Below are positions 39,745-50,219 of a stretch of 64,000 nucleotides of DNA, in pieces. The first letter of the stretch is position 1. Every line of letters begins with the position of its first letter. Under the pieces are notes generated by a model that did no database searches, was not told where the DNA came from, and saw only the letters and a program-made list of their open reading frames with translations. Made by a program: the position numbers and the translations under genes. This DNA is from Candidatus Gracilibacteria bacterium (GTDB taxonomy: Bacteria; Patescibacteriota; Gracilibacteria; BD1-5; JAGOOR01), in NCBI GenBank assembly GCA_041660965.1, contig JBAZVH010000001.1:485016-549015 (forward strand), in the 5' to 3' direction.

Positions 39745-40188
39745 TTACAATGCTGATTCTGTGTAGTCTCGGAAATTATCCAGAATAGCCTGCCAACCTG
39801 CTATCTGTATTTCATATGAATGGATTTCTTCTGCATCAAATACTTCCGTCACTCGTATGCCACCATTTTCTTTTTGCTCAAAGGTAACTTCTACTTTTCT
39901 ACCCGCATCGAGGAAATATTCTTTCATTTCTCCTATCGTATAGACGAGTTTTTTCATCGGCACCACTTCGTCATATTTGGCAGTGAAATCAAATTGGAAA
40001 CTGCCGTCTTTTGCAGCAAAAGTATTGATAAAAATACCATCCACTTTTGGTTCTTCACCGATGGCCTTTGGACAGTGCCAGTCATCTGATGCGTGACTCC
40101 AATGTATTATTGCTTCTGGTTGCCAAAATGCATTCCAGACCTTTTCAAGCGGTGCTTTGACGAGCACAGAGACAGAGAGTTGAGACAT
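39745..40188 (-). CDS. SRPBCC / AHSA1-like domain protein
   Basis: 147 aa, no in-frame TGA. MSQLSVSVLVKAPLEKVWNA starts the START/SRPBCC fold; HWSHASDDWHCPKA, GSFQFDFTAKYDEV and GWQAILDNFRDY match the AHSA1 (Aha1-C-like) group, which binds hydrophobic ligands in a deep pocket. The true ligand is unknown. Upstream of rhlE on the same strand. Confidence 0.88.
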   Translation of the reverse strand: MSQLSVSVLVKAPLEKVWNAFWQPEAIIHWSHASDDWHCPKAIGEEPKVDGIFINTFAAKDGSFQFDFTAKYDEVVPMKKLVYTIGEMKEYFLDAGRKVEVTFEQKENGGIRVTEVFDAEEIHSYEIQIAGWQAILDNFRDYTESAL

Positions 40189-40214
40189 AGTAAGAAACTA
40201 AAGGTTTGTTTTAT

Positions 40215-40290
40215 TGGTCAGGATGGCGGGACTCGAACCCACGACCCCAAGACCCCCAGCCTTGTGCGCTACCAACTGCGCCACATCCTG
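40215..40290 (-). tRNA. tRNA-Pro(GGG), CCA encoded
   Basis: The cloverleaf folds well: acceptor CAGGATG/CATCCTG with the C1-G72 pair typical of bacterial tRNA-Pro, D arm GCGC...GCGC with GTTGGTAGC, anticodon stem CAAGG/TCTTG with loop CTGGGGG (anticodon GGG), T arm GTGGG/CCCGC with TTCGAGT. Discriminator A and a genomic CCA follow. 76 nt. Confidence 0.95.
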
Positions 40291-40308
40291 ATAGAGACAA
40301 GTGTATGA

Positions 40309-41097
40309 TTATTTTGTTTTTTTCAAACGAGAGACCTGGAATTTTGGTTCTGGTTTTTTGGGAGCGACAGGAGCAAGTTGTAACCAGATTTCATCAAAGA
40401 CTTCTTCGGACGATTTATTTGCATCTATTTTGACACCATCATGATGACTAAAATAATGTCCGTACGAAGTAATATAGGTTTCTTGGAGTTTCTCTACAAG
40501 GCGGCGTTTTGCTTTTTTTGTGAGCTTTTCACCATCGGGAAGATATTTGAGATTATTGATCATCTGAAATGAGAGCAGAGTCCCTTCTCCTTCGTCTTCT
40601 TTCTTGGCTCGTTTTTTGATTCTTTCCAGTGTTTTACTTGCTGAGACATCGAGATATACTGTTGTTGCTTTGGCAAACATATCTTTGTAGATAGTATTCT
40701 TGAACCAGAGCAGTCCATTTTCGAGTTGGTCGAGAGTGTGTCCGAGGGAGAGACCACGAATCACAATCGTCGGAAGCGCTCTATCCATAATAACGGTGTG
40801 TCCTTTGAGGAGGCTTGGAACGACTTTTCTCTCCATCTGGTAGAGAAAATCAGCTACTTGCAAGAGAAGATGTGCTTCAGGGGTGATGCCTTCTCCTGGC
40901 TTTTTAGTTTCATGTTCGACAAAGTATTCACGGAAAAATGGAGCATCTTTCCATGTAATAATCACAGCAACCTGCCCCTGAGCCATCAGCATCTTTTTGA
41001 GTTTTTTTGCTTGTGTAGATTTGCCGCTCCCATCAGGTCATTCGAGGATGATGAGTCGGCCTGGAAAATCGGAAATGCGGGAAAAGTTTGGTTTCAT
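40309..41097 (-). CDS. Thymidylate kinase-like P-loop NMP kinase (copy 1)
   Basis: 262 aa. Walker A is ILEGPDGSGKSTQAKKL (first Gly TGA), residues about 19-29. TVIMDRALPTIVIRG has the DR motif of dTMP kinase. The lid region KKRAKKEDEGEG is Lys-rich, and the C-terminus has a long basic extension ending RLKKTK. At 262 aa it is longer than Tmk (about 210). A second, related kinase lies directly upstream; the two may differ in substrate. Confidence 0.8.
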
Positions 41098-41120
41098 AGT
41101 AAGAGAGAATAATTATTTTT

Positions 41121-41918
41121 TTATAATCCAGAGAGAAGTCCTGTGCCATATTTTTTTGAGAAATACTCACTGACCTTTTGACGCATCTCGGGAGTCGTGT
41201 CGCAGACCGTTTTGATAGCGTCGATAGTGTACATATTCTCTGATTCTGCGAGACGGTCGTAGGCATCGACGACACGAGTCTGGAAGGCGTGGAAATTGTG
41301 GAGGATATTATCAGAAAATTCCATATCCATTCCTGCTTCATAGTGTTTGAGATCATTACGGCCTGCTGCTCGCTTCATCCCAGCTTCTACGGGGAGTCGG
41401 AAATAAAATGTCATATCTGGCACAGGGAAATAGCTATCATAAAATGGACGGACTTCCTCGATTTCTAGTCCTCGGGCATATCCTCGGGCAAGAGCTGTGT
41501 AGATATAGCGGTCAGCGAGGACGATAATACCAGCTTTGAGCATTCATTTAATCTCTGAGATGTAGCGTTCCATGAGATCGGCGGCGTGGATCATATCGAA
41601 GACGGTCGCTGGAAGTTTGAGATCCCTTTTCTTCAGTATTTTTGTGAGCGGCTTAATCCTGAGATTGCTATTCCATTCAGTGAAATGCACAAAAAATCCG
41701 TTTGATTCTAAAAGTTTTTGGAGAATACGGACTTGTGTGGATTTGCCACTCCCATCTTGTCATTCGACGACGATGAGCGTCCCTGGGCGGATATCTTTTG
41801 GGAAAAATGGTTTTTGTTTTTCACTTTTCTCCGAAGAGATTTTATGATTTGTAAAACGTGGAGCTGCCTTCTTCCCTCGAGTAAGAGGTGGTGCAGAGAG
41901 AGTAGAAATAGGTGTCAT
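41121..41918 (-). CDS. Thymidylate kinase-like P-loop NMP kinase (copy 2)
   Basis: 265 aa. Residues 1-50 are a basic, Ser/Pro-rich extension not seen in Tmk. Walker A at about 52-59 is VVEGQDGSGKST (TGA-Gly). IIVLADRYIYTALARGYARG matches dTMP kinase DRY; the lid is RLPVEAGMKRAAGRND. It converts dTMP to dTDP if a true Tmk. ATG 41918 is taken as start. 23 bp upstream of copy 1 on the same strand. Confidence 0.82.
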
Positions 41919-42021
41919 ATGAGACAATCCTATCAGATAATTTTTTACTCTGCAAGTTGTCTGAAGTATTTTCCTCTAAAAATTATTGCCCTATTTCGGA
42001 AGTATGGTCTATTATATGTTT

Positions 42022-43164
42022 TTATTTTTTGAGTGAAAAAAGTATTCGTCTCAGCGATGTCTTCCAGTCATACGTTGTCATATTATATGGATGTTCTGTG
42101 AGACTTTTCAGGAGTTCTTTTGACCAAGCATCACTCCCATTCCCTTCATAGATTTCTTCGCTTGAGAAAGCAATCCCGTATGTTTCAATATCACGTCCTC
42201 CACTGGTTGCAAATGAATAGTTTTCTCCTGATTCTATTCTCGTGAGTAGTTTCTGCACAACGTCTGCAGTTATCATCACGGTTTCTTTTTTGAGTGTGAA
42301 TGTATGATTTTGTGCTTCGTGTTGATGTGGTAGAAGTGAGCGGAATTCATACTGTTGAAGAAATCCAACCAACTCCGGAGTATAGGTAATATTAGAGTGT
42401 TCTCGAGCGAGATCGACCATGTCCACTGAAAGTGGCACATCGGTCCGTATGGTTGCCAAAAACTGGCTTTTTTTAGCGCTTTCACCATCGGCAATCATAG
42501 CTTGAAGTTTTGGAGAGAGTTTGCTCAGATTTTCGAGAATAGTATCGAGCGTTTTATAGTCTTTGAGAAGCTTTATTGCTGTTTTTGGACCGATTCATTT
42601 TACTCCAGGGATATTATCAGATGTGTCACCAATAAGTGCGAGATAGTCGACTATTTGTGATGGTTGTATTTCAAATTTTTTAATCACTTCTTCGAGCCCA
42701 TACTCCTTATCCTTCATAGCATCATATACGTAGGCGTTACCACCGACAAATTGAAAGAGATCTTTATCAGAGGAGACAATACGAATCTTTTCCATTGTTT
42801 TTTCATGTTTTCGTACGAGTGTTCCGATGATATCATCCGCTTCAAAGCCAGGCGCTGCCATCCATGGTATTTGGAGAAGGTCTGTTACCTCGAAGATGGC
42901 ATCCATCTGACTTATAAGGTCTGAAGGCATACCATCACGATGGGCCTTGTAATTTTCGTCAACTTCACTTCGAAATGTCTCTCATCCACTATCAAAAGCA
43001 ATAACGATATACGCGGCATCGGTTTGCAAGAGTTTCATCAGAGCCCGTGTATATCCAAAGAGTGCATTTGCTGGTTTCCCATCCTTGGTATGCATGCCTG
43101 GCACAGCGTAAAATACCCGAAAAATCAGGTTAAATCCATCAATGATAATCAATTCTCGACGCAT
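42022..43164 (-). CDS. 5'-3' exonuclease of DNA polymerase I type, lacking the polymerase domain
   Basis: 380 aa. The N-terminal 280 residues are the PolA 5'-nuclease: ELIIIDGFNLIFRVFYA, YIVIAFDSGGETFR (TGA-Gly), PGFEADDIIGTL, IVSSDKDLFQF, LIGDTSDNIPGVKGIGPKTA (helix-hairpin-helix, Gly TGA). The remaining 90 residues look like the beginning of a degenerate 3'-5' exonuclease domain and stop at TAA; the polymerase region is not encoded downstream, where the kinase genes follow. Removes RNA primers or flaps. Either a stand-alone nuclease or a truncated polA. Confidence 0.88.
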
Positions 43165-43167
43165 AAA

Positions 43168-44898
43168 CTAATATATTAACTTCTGATAACACTCCTCACA
43201 TACCACTCTTTCTGGTACATTGGGAGCGTAGATACTGATTATAGGTTTTTTACAATCAGTACAAGTTCTTTCATGGAGCATTCTTCCATTTCTGAGTGAG
43301 AGTCGCTCTTTATGTCGCTGGTCAGGATGTTTGGTTGGAAGTGGAAGATTATTTTCGATGTAGAATGCGAGTTCCTGTGATACGAGTTTAAATGGTTTTT
43401 TTGTTACTTCACATTGTAGAGTTCATGCTAGTACCTCGGCGATATTTTTTGTAGCAGTATCAAATCCCACTATTCTCTCATCATATTGAGCTATAGGAAG
43501 AGGGGAATATATATTTCCAGTAAATACTACAGTTTCTTCGGTGCGCCATTTCCATCCTCACTGTATTGCTTCATCTTGGGAGAGAGGAAAATACTCGTGA
43601 GCGAGGGATTCATTGTATTCAAATGCCGACAGCTGTCGTGGAAAAAATTGTCACCACTCACCTGTACTCCGCATATGTTCGACGAGTTTCCCACAGAGGG
43701 TTTCATATTCTTGTGCGGAATAAGATGTATTGAAGATGCAGTGGTGTTCGTGATTATGAAGCGAGATACAACCAAAACAATGATGTACTCATGAAAATAA
43801 AAAAGAGCAATACAGAATATCAGAAAGACTTCTCGTAGAGTTATTGCAGAAGAAAATATTTGATGCATTTATCCCTACTGTCACTGAGCAATAACTATTT
43901 TCGAGATTTTTCATACCATTCATGACATATCGACAATCTTTTTGTTCTTTACCACTATCACAATACGCACAATCCTCAGCCCCCATCATATAGTAGCAAT
44001 CAAAACAATTTTTTGAGGATTGAAATTCATTTCCGAAACATTCTTCTGACTGAACCATGGAGGCATATTTATGCACTCCCTGCGAAATCACTTTTTTAAG
44101 AGAGTTGATCGACAAAAGAGAAATATTATTTTTCTTTTTATATTCTTTTATCGCTTCTGGTGTAGATGGTTGGTTGAAGAGATAATTCTTCTTATTTCTC
44201 AGATTGTAGCAACCAATACAGTTATTGCATCCGATACAGTCATAACAGAGTATACAGTCGCCACAGTTGGTGAGTTCATGAGAATACCAACAGTTATAAC
44301 ATTTTTTTGAGAGGTTCAGCGTGTAGCAATTTTCACATTCAAAAATACATTCACAATCAATACAATTTTTAGAGTAATCCCATATCTGACAATACAGACA
44401 GTTTTCATTGAAAAGTCCATTGAAACAAAGATAACAATCTTTGACGTTCCCACAGTTATTGGAATAAATCGAATTTTCATCATCAAGACGACTATTTGCC
44501 GGATGGGGGACAATATCGTTGAGCTCAGACCATTGTTCAAAGAAAGTCTTGTTGAAATCTACATCTTGTCCATACTCCATCGGGTTCCATGAATCCGAAT
44601 ACCAGAGTGATTTCTCATAGACTGGGAAAGGTACTTCACTAGAAAACATGGCGATAATTTCTTGTCCAGTTTTACTGCATTTTCGTTTGTAGAGTCGATT
44701 CTGATTTCGGAAACTGAGCAATGTTTTTCGCATTTCAAGAGGCGAAACGTCCAAAGAGGGTAAACTATATTTTTCCCCTCAAAAAATTGGCGAGACTTTA
44801 TCCAAGAACTCCAAATCTTTATCGGTCACAAAAAAATCTTCTCCAGAAATACGACATTTCTTGGTTTCTATAATTTTTTCTCCAGGAGGAAGTATCAT
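43168..44898 (-). CDS. Large cysteine-rich protein with CxxC repeats
   Basis: 576 aa with several TGA-glycines. The central part (about residues 125-350) is packed with C-x-x-C and C-x(5-8)-C spacings: NCGNVKDCYLCFNG, NCIDCECIFECENC, NCGDCILCYDCIGCNNCIGC. The N-terminus has paired ribbon-like CRISG and CSKTGQ segments, and the C-terminus has CTDCKKP...CEECYQ, a zinc ribbon. No hydrophobic anchor. Similar repeat-Cys proteins occur in CPR genomes under assorted names, but I know no proven function; binding of several zinc ions or iron-sulfur groups is the obvious guess. Ends 4 bp before the PolA-like exonuclease start. Confidence 0.8.
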
Positions 44899-45021
44899 AA
44901 AATAAAAGATAAAAGAGAAGAAAGCAGGAATTTTTTGGTTTTAACAACCTATAACCCATAACCATCAATCCGAATGCAAGCTCCTCTAGTTTATTATGCT
45001 CAACGAGAGCAGAAAATCAAT

Positions 45022-45690
45022 CTATTCTTTCCGCCCCTTATCTCGATAGACTTTTCTTTGATCATTATCGTGAAATTTGAGCATCGAATCTGAGATGACA
45101 ATCCCCCAAGGTTTTCAGAGTTTCTCATACGTTTTGAGAGTTTTTGGGAGCCAGAGTTTTTTAATAAGCCCTTCAAATATTCAAAATACAGAATACAAAA
45201 TACAGAATACAAAATAAAGGAATTTTTGTTTTTTTTCTTTTTCTGGTGATTTTTTGAGACCATTTACTCCCCAAAATCGTTCAAGAGTTTTATTTTTATT
45301 TATCAGAGGCACGAGAGTTTGAATCCACTTATCGAGATAGATATCGTTTTCGATTCGTATGCTATCGAGATTCATCACATCTTCTGTGATAAAAAATGAG
45401 AGACAAAATTTATTCTTCGTTTTTTTGATATATTCTGGGCTTCCCTTGGTGAGTCCATGGATATTTCGTCGTCGTACACCGAGAATACTAAAAATTATGG
45501 TTACAACAAATCGAGCCGTCCAGAGTTGTCAGGATTTTGCAATGATAAAAAGATCGATATCAGAATTTTCATCTCATTCCCCCATGGCTCGGGAATTACA
45601 GAGTGCTACGAGTCTGATACTCGGGAAGAGTACCAACAATCAGAGTCAGATTTTGTGTCTCAGAGAAAGAATATTATATGGATACTTCAT
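45022..45690 (-). CDS. Nucleotidyltransferase-fold protein
   Basis: 222 aa. VALCNSRAMGEGDENSDIDL (residues about 30-49) is the pol-beta-type nucleotidyltransferase GS-x(9-13)-DxD pattern, with a TGA-Gly inside it. The rest is helical. Near residues 148-168 the sequence FLYFVFCILYSVF is encoded by family A repeat (45187-45221) and runs through a TGA-Gly, so the gene absorbed an insertion. Its ATG overlaps the preceding gene by 17 bp. Possibly a minimal nucleotidyltransferase or an aminoglycoside-type enzyme; target unknown. Confidence 0.72.
45187..45221 (+). repeat. Family A repeat inside the nucleotidyltransferase gene
   Basis: TACAGAATACAAAATACAGA, continuing to ATACAAAATAAAGGA. Same units as the intergenic copies. 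It encodes FLYFVFCILYSVF on the minus strand, a hydrophobic run in an otherwise soluble protein. Confidence 0.7.
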
Positions 45691-46057
45691 GTTGTATTTC
45701 TAAATTTTCTGGGGTGACTTCCCGGCGGGCACAGCGAGCAATAAATTCTCTTTGATCTAGATTTTTTATCATGATTTTTACGATGAGCGTTCGTCCTATA
45801 TACCAACTAATTTCATTATTTTCTCAGACATATACTGGGGAAACAAAAATGATATTTTCTTGTCTTCTCGGGTCGGGCCAAATATATATATTCCAATCAT
45901 TGGTTGTATACTTTTGTACCTTTTTATTCCCTACATGGAGCGTATCTGTCTTGTCTCAAAGAACTTCCGTGATGCCCTGAGATATCATATCAGCCACTAC
46001 TCCTTCAGGAGTTATTTTCGGAACATCAGAATATCATTGGGGCACTTCGTAAACCAT
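45674..46057 (-). CDS. Hypothetical protein
   Basis: 127 aa with three TGA-glycines (PQGYSDVP, VLGDKTD, YVGENNEI). Short beta-strand-like segments (WNIYIWPDPRRQENIIFVSP). No family recognised. It begins 34 bp after alr ends and overlaps the nucleotidyltransferase gene start, so the two are probably translated together; pairing with a nucleotidyltransferase suggests a partner role, unproven. Confidence 0.62.
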
Positions 46058-46091
46058 AAAAAGAGTATATGGTTACTGTATTGAAAGCAAG

Positions 46092-47162
46092 CTATATTCA
46101 TTTTCGATACATCTCTTTATTGAGATGCACGAGGAGATCATAGGGTATCACATCGATGACTTTTGCTTGTTTCTCAAGACTGATAGGCGATTTTGGATTT
46201 TCACTGATAAAGAGGACTTCCTCACCAACTACTGGTTCGGGGACATGAGAGATATCAATCATCGTAATATTCATCGACACTCGTCAGATGATAGGACAAA
46301 GCATATTCCGTATAGAGAGAAATCCCTTGTTGGAAAATCTTCGGTCAAGTCCATCATTATATCCTATTGGTAATACACCTATAATCATCGCTTTTTCAGC
46401 GGTGTAAGTTCCGTCGTATCCTACGGATTCACCTGCATTCAGATATTTTACTTGCATCAACCGCGTATGACACCGCAGAGCGGGCAAGAGCTCAGGATGT
46501 CCATACCCATAATATCCGATTCCTGTACGAGCAAGTGTGTCATGGGCCTGGTCGGATTTTTTGTGGTTGAGTGCTCCGCCAGAGGCACAGATATGTTGAA
46601 AAGTAGGCCGTATGCCATGCTCTGTAAGGATTTTTTCAAAACGATTCATAGCTTCGTATTGAGTATTAGTTACGGTATGATCATCCGGTGTTGAGAGATG
46701 AGTCATGATGCCGACGATATTGCGCTTGAGAGATGAGAGTATTTTTAGGTCAGGTTTTGAGAATGATTGAATGCCCTCTCGGTGCATACCAGTGTCAAAA
46801 AAGAGGTGCAGCTTTGCGCGATTTCTCTTTTTTACAATTACTTGAGCATAGTCGAGGTCTGAGCAAGCATAGTGAAATCTTTTTTCCCGCGGGATATCCT
46901 CTGGATCAACAAAACCCATAATAAGTACTTCTTTTTTATACCCATATTTTTGGAGTTCATAGGCCTCAAAGAGTGAATCCACACAGACAAATGGGATAGT
47001 GTATGAATTCCATTCTTTTGCGAGGAGTTTTAACCCATGACCGTACGCATTGCTTTTCACGACGGGTACACAGGGTATTCCTGAGAGTCTTTGAAGTACT
47101 TCCAGATTGTGTTTGAGACGGTCTGGGAAAATAGTAATGGTGTTGAGGTTGTGGTAAGGCAT
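46092..47162 (-). CDS. alr: Alanine racemase
   Basis: 356 aa. PLP enzyme making D-alanine for peptidoglycan. PVVKSNAYGHG holds the PLP Lys (about residue 37); FFDTGMHREG, THLSTPDD, RTGIGYYGYG (PLP phosphate region) and IIGRVSMNITMID with the conserved C-terminal loop (Gly TGA). The final residues MYRKGI include another TGA-Gly before TAG. Starts 4 bp after miaB ends. High confidence. Confidence 0.95.
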
Positions 47163-47166
47163 ATTT

Positions 47167-48762
47167 CTACAGATAGCTTCCTCGGAGTACCCACCTGTCT
47201 ATATCAGTGATTTTGACTGGCACGAGTGTTCCTATTGTAACAGATTCATTCTTTGGAGCAAATACTTCTCGGAAGTTTCTCGTTCGTCCAGAGATTGTGC
47301 CGTCTTCCTCATCGATTTTTGAAACGAGAATTATTTCCTCTCGGCCAATCATACACTGGTTTCTCTCTTGAATTATCTCATACATCAGCGTATTGAGCTG
47401 GTCCCATCGTCTTGCTTTTACATCAGCGGGAATTTGTCATGGCATCTTGGCAGCATAAGTTTGTTTTCGAGGAGAATATCGCGCGATATAAGCAAAATCA
47501 AATTGGCACTCACGAAATGCCCTCACAGTATTCTCAAATTGTTCCTCAGTTTCTCCAGGAAATCCCACAATAATATCCGTCGAGATACCAAAGAGTGGGT
47601 CACGAGAACGGAGGTAGTCGACCATCATTTTGAAATCTTCATAGGTGTGTTTTCGATTCATCTTCTTGAGAAGTTCATTATCTCACGACTGAAGTGCAAA
47701 ATGGAGATAGTGGCAACATTTTTCGAGATCAAAATGGGCGTCGAGAATATCACGGGTCATATCATGGGGATTGCTTGAAGTAAAGCGGATTCTATCGAGC
47801 CCATTGATGTCGTTGAGAGCTTCTAGTAGCTCTCGGAAGGGCGTTCTCACACTCGCGGATTCCCATGTAAGTTCTTCCGGATTCCAGAGATTTTTCCGTG
47901 TTTCTTTGCCATAGCTATTCACATTTTGCCCGAGCAGTGTGATTTCTTTTGCACCATTTTTCACTGCATCTCTTGCTTCTTCAATTATATCTTCAATGGG
48001 TCGAGAAACTTCTTTTCCTCGAGTGTAGGGGACAATACAAAAGGTACAATAATTATCACATCCCGTTTGTATGATAATATTGGCACTTCCATTGGATTCT
48101 CGTTCCTGTCGTACACGGAGGTAGGACTGAAAAGAATCATCTTGGCCAATATCTTCTCGATAAATGAGAGATAGAATGGTTGTCAGTGTACCAATTTCTT
48201 CTATTCTTATCACAAAATCTATATTCTCGGTGCGAATAAAAAGCTCATCATCAGAATTGAAGAGAGAAGTCACTGGTACGTCAGTGCTTGAGTACGTCAG
48301 TGCTTGAGTCTTGAAATCCAGAAGCTCTATTTTTGTTGTGTTTTTTCGCCCCTGATAGCCGTAATATTTCTTATTGATACCTGTTTTTCGTGTCATGCAT
48401 CCTGTCACACCGATGATGATATTTTTACCAGTTTTTTCCCTTCGGTCTGAGCTTACTTTTCAAAGAGAATACTCAGGGTCGATGACTCGTATTTTCTGGA
48501 TTTCTTCTATGTATCCGAAGACTTTATCTTCTGACTTCTGGCGAACAGAGCAGGTATTGAATATAATGACATCGGCTTCATGCCATTCATCAACTCGTGC
48601 AAGTCCTGCCTGAGAAAGGAGCATATGAATCTTTTCACTATCAGCATAGTTCATCTGACACCCGAAGGTCCGAATACAATATTTTTTTGAAGATGGTGGT
48701 TTATTTGCTTTTTGAAGCTCAGATTTTATAAAAGAGAGCTTCTCGTGGCTTATGAGAGACAT
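47167..48762 (-). CDS. miaB: tRNA methylthiotransferase (MiaB/RimO family)
   Basis: 531 aa, about 80 longer than usual. UPF0004 domain: RTFGCQMNYADSEKI, FNTCSVRQKSEDK and TGCMTR supply three Cys for the auxiliary 4Fe-4S cluster. Radical SAM CDNYCTFCIVPYTRG gives CxxxCxxC. RSRDPLFGISTDIIVGFPGE, then a C-terminal TRAM domain (VSKIDEEDGTISGRTRN). It adds the 2-methylthio group to i6A37 of tRNA. The extra length is an insertion at about residues 115-165, part of it from a 16-bp DNA duplication. Three TGA-glycines. Confidence 0.92.
48276..48307. repeat. 16-bp tandem duplication inside miaB
   Basis: GTACGTCAGTGCTTGA occurs twice in a row and encodes the ALTYSSTDVP part of the MiaB insertion. 16 bp is not a multiple of 3, so copy loss would shift the frame. 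Confidence 0.7.
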
Positions 48763-48830
48763 AGGAGAAGTATACACAATTCTCTATAAAATGAAGGAGT
48801 TATTTTTCACATAAAAAATTTTTATGGTAG

Positions 48831-49595
48831 TTATCGTATATCCGCGAAATCTCTAGCGCCTAATTTATGAGCATCGGAGAAAGAACGTTCAAATACCCAG
48901 TGGAACATGATATATTTCAGAACTTTTCAAAAGCTCGAGAAACGTCGCCCACTCGTTATGACCGTTGTGGACATGTCCTGTATGCTCAGCATATCTCATT
49001 TCTCTCATATTTTTGCTGCCAGTAAAAGATCTTCTCCTAAATTAATACCTGGAGAATATCCTCCCATTTGGATTGCTATATCTTTCTTAAAAACAGAATT
49101 ATATCAATAAATTGCTGGGCACTTAGGCTCCCTTCAGCTCCATTTTCGGATTGTATCTATTACATATTTCATCCAATGGAAGGACCAATGTACTCATCAA
49201 TATTGGCTTCCGCCAGACAAAAAACAGAGATTCTTGTTATTCTGGAAATAATGCATTGACTCTTCGACCCATGTAGCTGGTACGATAGAATCTGCATCCG
49301 TAGTAAATATATATTCTCCTTTTGCAGCCATAAGTCCTGCTTGTCGCGCATAGGAGGTTCATTTTTGTTTTTCCTCGATAACCTTTAATCCACATGATTC
49401 TGCGAGAAACTTCGTGTTATCAGTACTACCATTATCGACGAGAATAATCTCAGTAGGATAGTGTGTTTTTATTTTGCTCAATGCTTCGATTGTGGGTAAG
49501 AGATATTTTTCTTCATTATAGGCAGGTATCACGATCGATACTACCGGTGCTTCTGACTGAAGAGAAAGAATTCTTTTTTTTATGTCTGTTTCCAC
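48831..49595 (-). CDS. Family 2 glycosyltransferase
   Basis: 254 aa and especially rich in TGA-glycine (about seven). VSIVIPAYNEEKYLLPTIEA at about 18-37, EIILVDNGSTDNT, YARQAGLMAAKGEYIFTTDA with the DxD-type TTDADS, and GINLGEDLLLAAK as the acceptor-site ED. The C-terminus has a hydrophobic, probably membrane-proximal helix. Under the standard code only the first third would appear. Acts on cell-surface polysaccharide or lipid; substrate unknown. Confidence 0.88.
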
Positions 49596-49644
49596 AATGA
49601 TTTTCTCGATTAGGATGTATAGATCCAGTATAATGATTTTCTCG

Positions 49645-49675
49645 ATAAAAAAAGTCCTCCTCGGATGAGGACTTT
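49645..49675 (-). terminator. Rho-independent terminator
   Basis: AAAGTCCTC and GAGGACTTT with loop CTCGGAT. On the minus strand a run of seven T follows the stem. 20 bp after the stop of the gene at 49695-50210. Confidence 0.85.
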
Positions 49676-49694
49676 CTCTTAGATTGCTTTAAAA

Positions 49695-50210
49695 TTATGC
49701 TGTCGCGTCTTCTTCTTCGAGCCCAAGTGACTTCTTGAGATCGTCTATCTTATTTTGGTCTTCATTGGATTTTTGACGGTTTTTGAGCTCATCGATATAG
49801 ATTTGTTTGAGTTGTTTCCATTCTGCTCGTTTGTCAGTGACGAGTTTTTTGATTGTTTCTGCTTCTTTTGGCATGAGCTTACGGAATTCTTCTCGTTCCT
49901 CAGTAAATACCTTTTTGAGCTCATCAATCTGGTATTGAGAAAGTGTTGGGATGGCATCGACGACGCGTTTTTTCTCTGAGACAGAAAGTGACAGTGAGTG
50001 CTCGAGGAGGTCTACGAAATCTTTTTCCTCAAATTGTGTCAGAGGGTGGAAAGAGACCAGGTCGAGAATAATCTGATTATCATCAGTATTATATCGTCCG
50101 ATAAGGTCTTTGAAAAATGCTTCTGCTGCTATGGGGTCAAATGTAGAATTATCATCTCCACTCGCTCCACCTTGTCCAGTTTGTCCGCCTTGGGTAGTGT
50201 CTTCAGCCAT
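49695..50210 (-). CDS. Acidic helical protein, function unknown
   Basis: 171 aa, no in-frame TGA. N-terminal Gly/Gln/Asp-rich segment, then long charged helices (EEREEFRKLMPKEAETIKKL, KQLKQIYIDELKNRQ) with coiled-coil periodicity. No hydrophobic anchor. Own terminator; starts 9 bp after yebC ends on the same strand. No family recognised. Confidence 0.72.
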   Translation of the reverse strand: MAEDTTQGGQTGQGGASGDDNSTFDPIAAEAFFKDLIGRYNTDDNQIILDLVSFHPLTQFEEKDFVDLLEHSLSLSVSEKKRVVDAIPTLSQYQIDELKKVFTEEREEFRKLMPKEAETIKKLVTDKRAEWKQLKQIYIDELKNRQKSNEDQNKIDDLKKSLGLEEEDATA

Positions 50211-50219
50211 AAAAAGAAA

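Noticed and set aside
45000..45263. Separate 87-aa gene downstream in the nucleotidyltransferase
   Set aside because: In code 25 the nucleotidyltransferase frame itself reads through TGA to TAG 45022; the 87-aa frame is an out-of-phase shadow.
48907..49110. Plus-strand small protein
   Set aside because: The region is the C-terminal part of the minus-strand glycosyltransferase once TGA is read as Gly.
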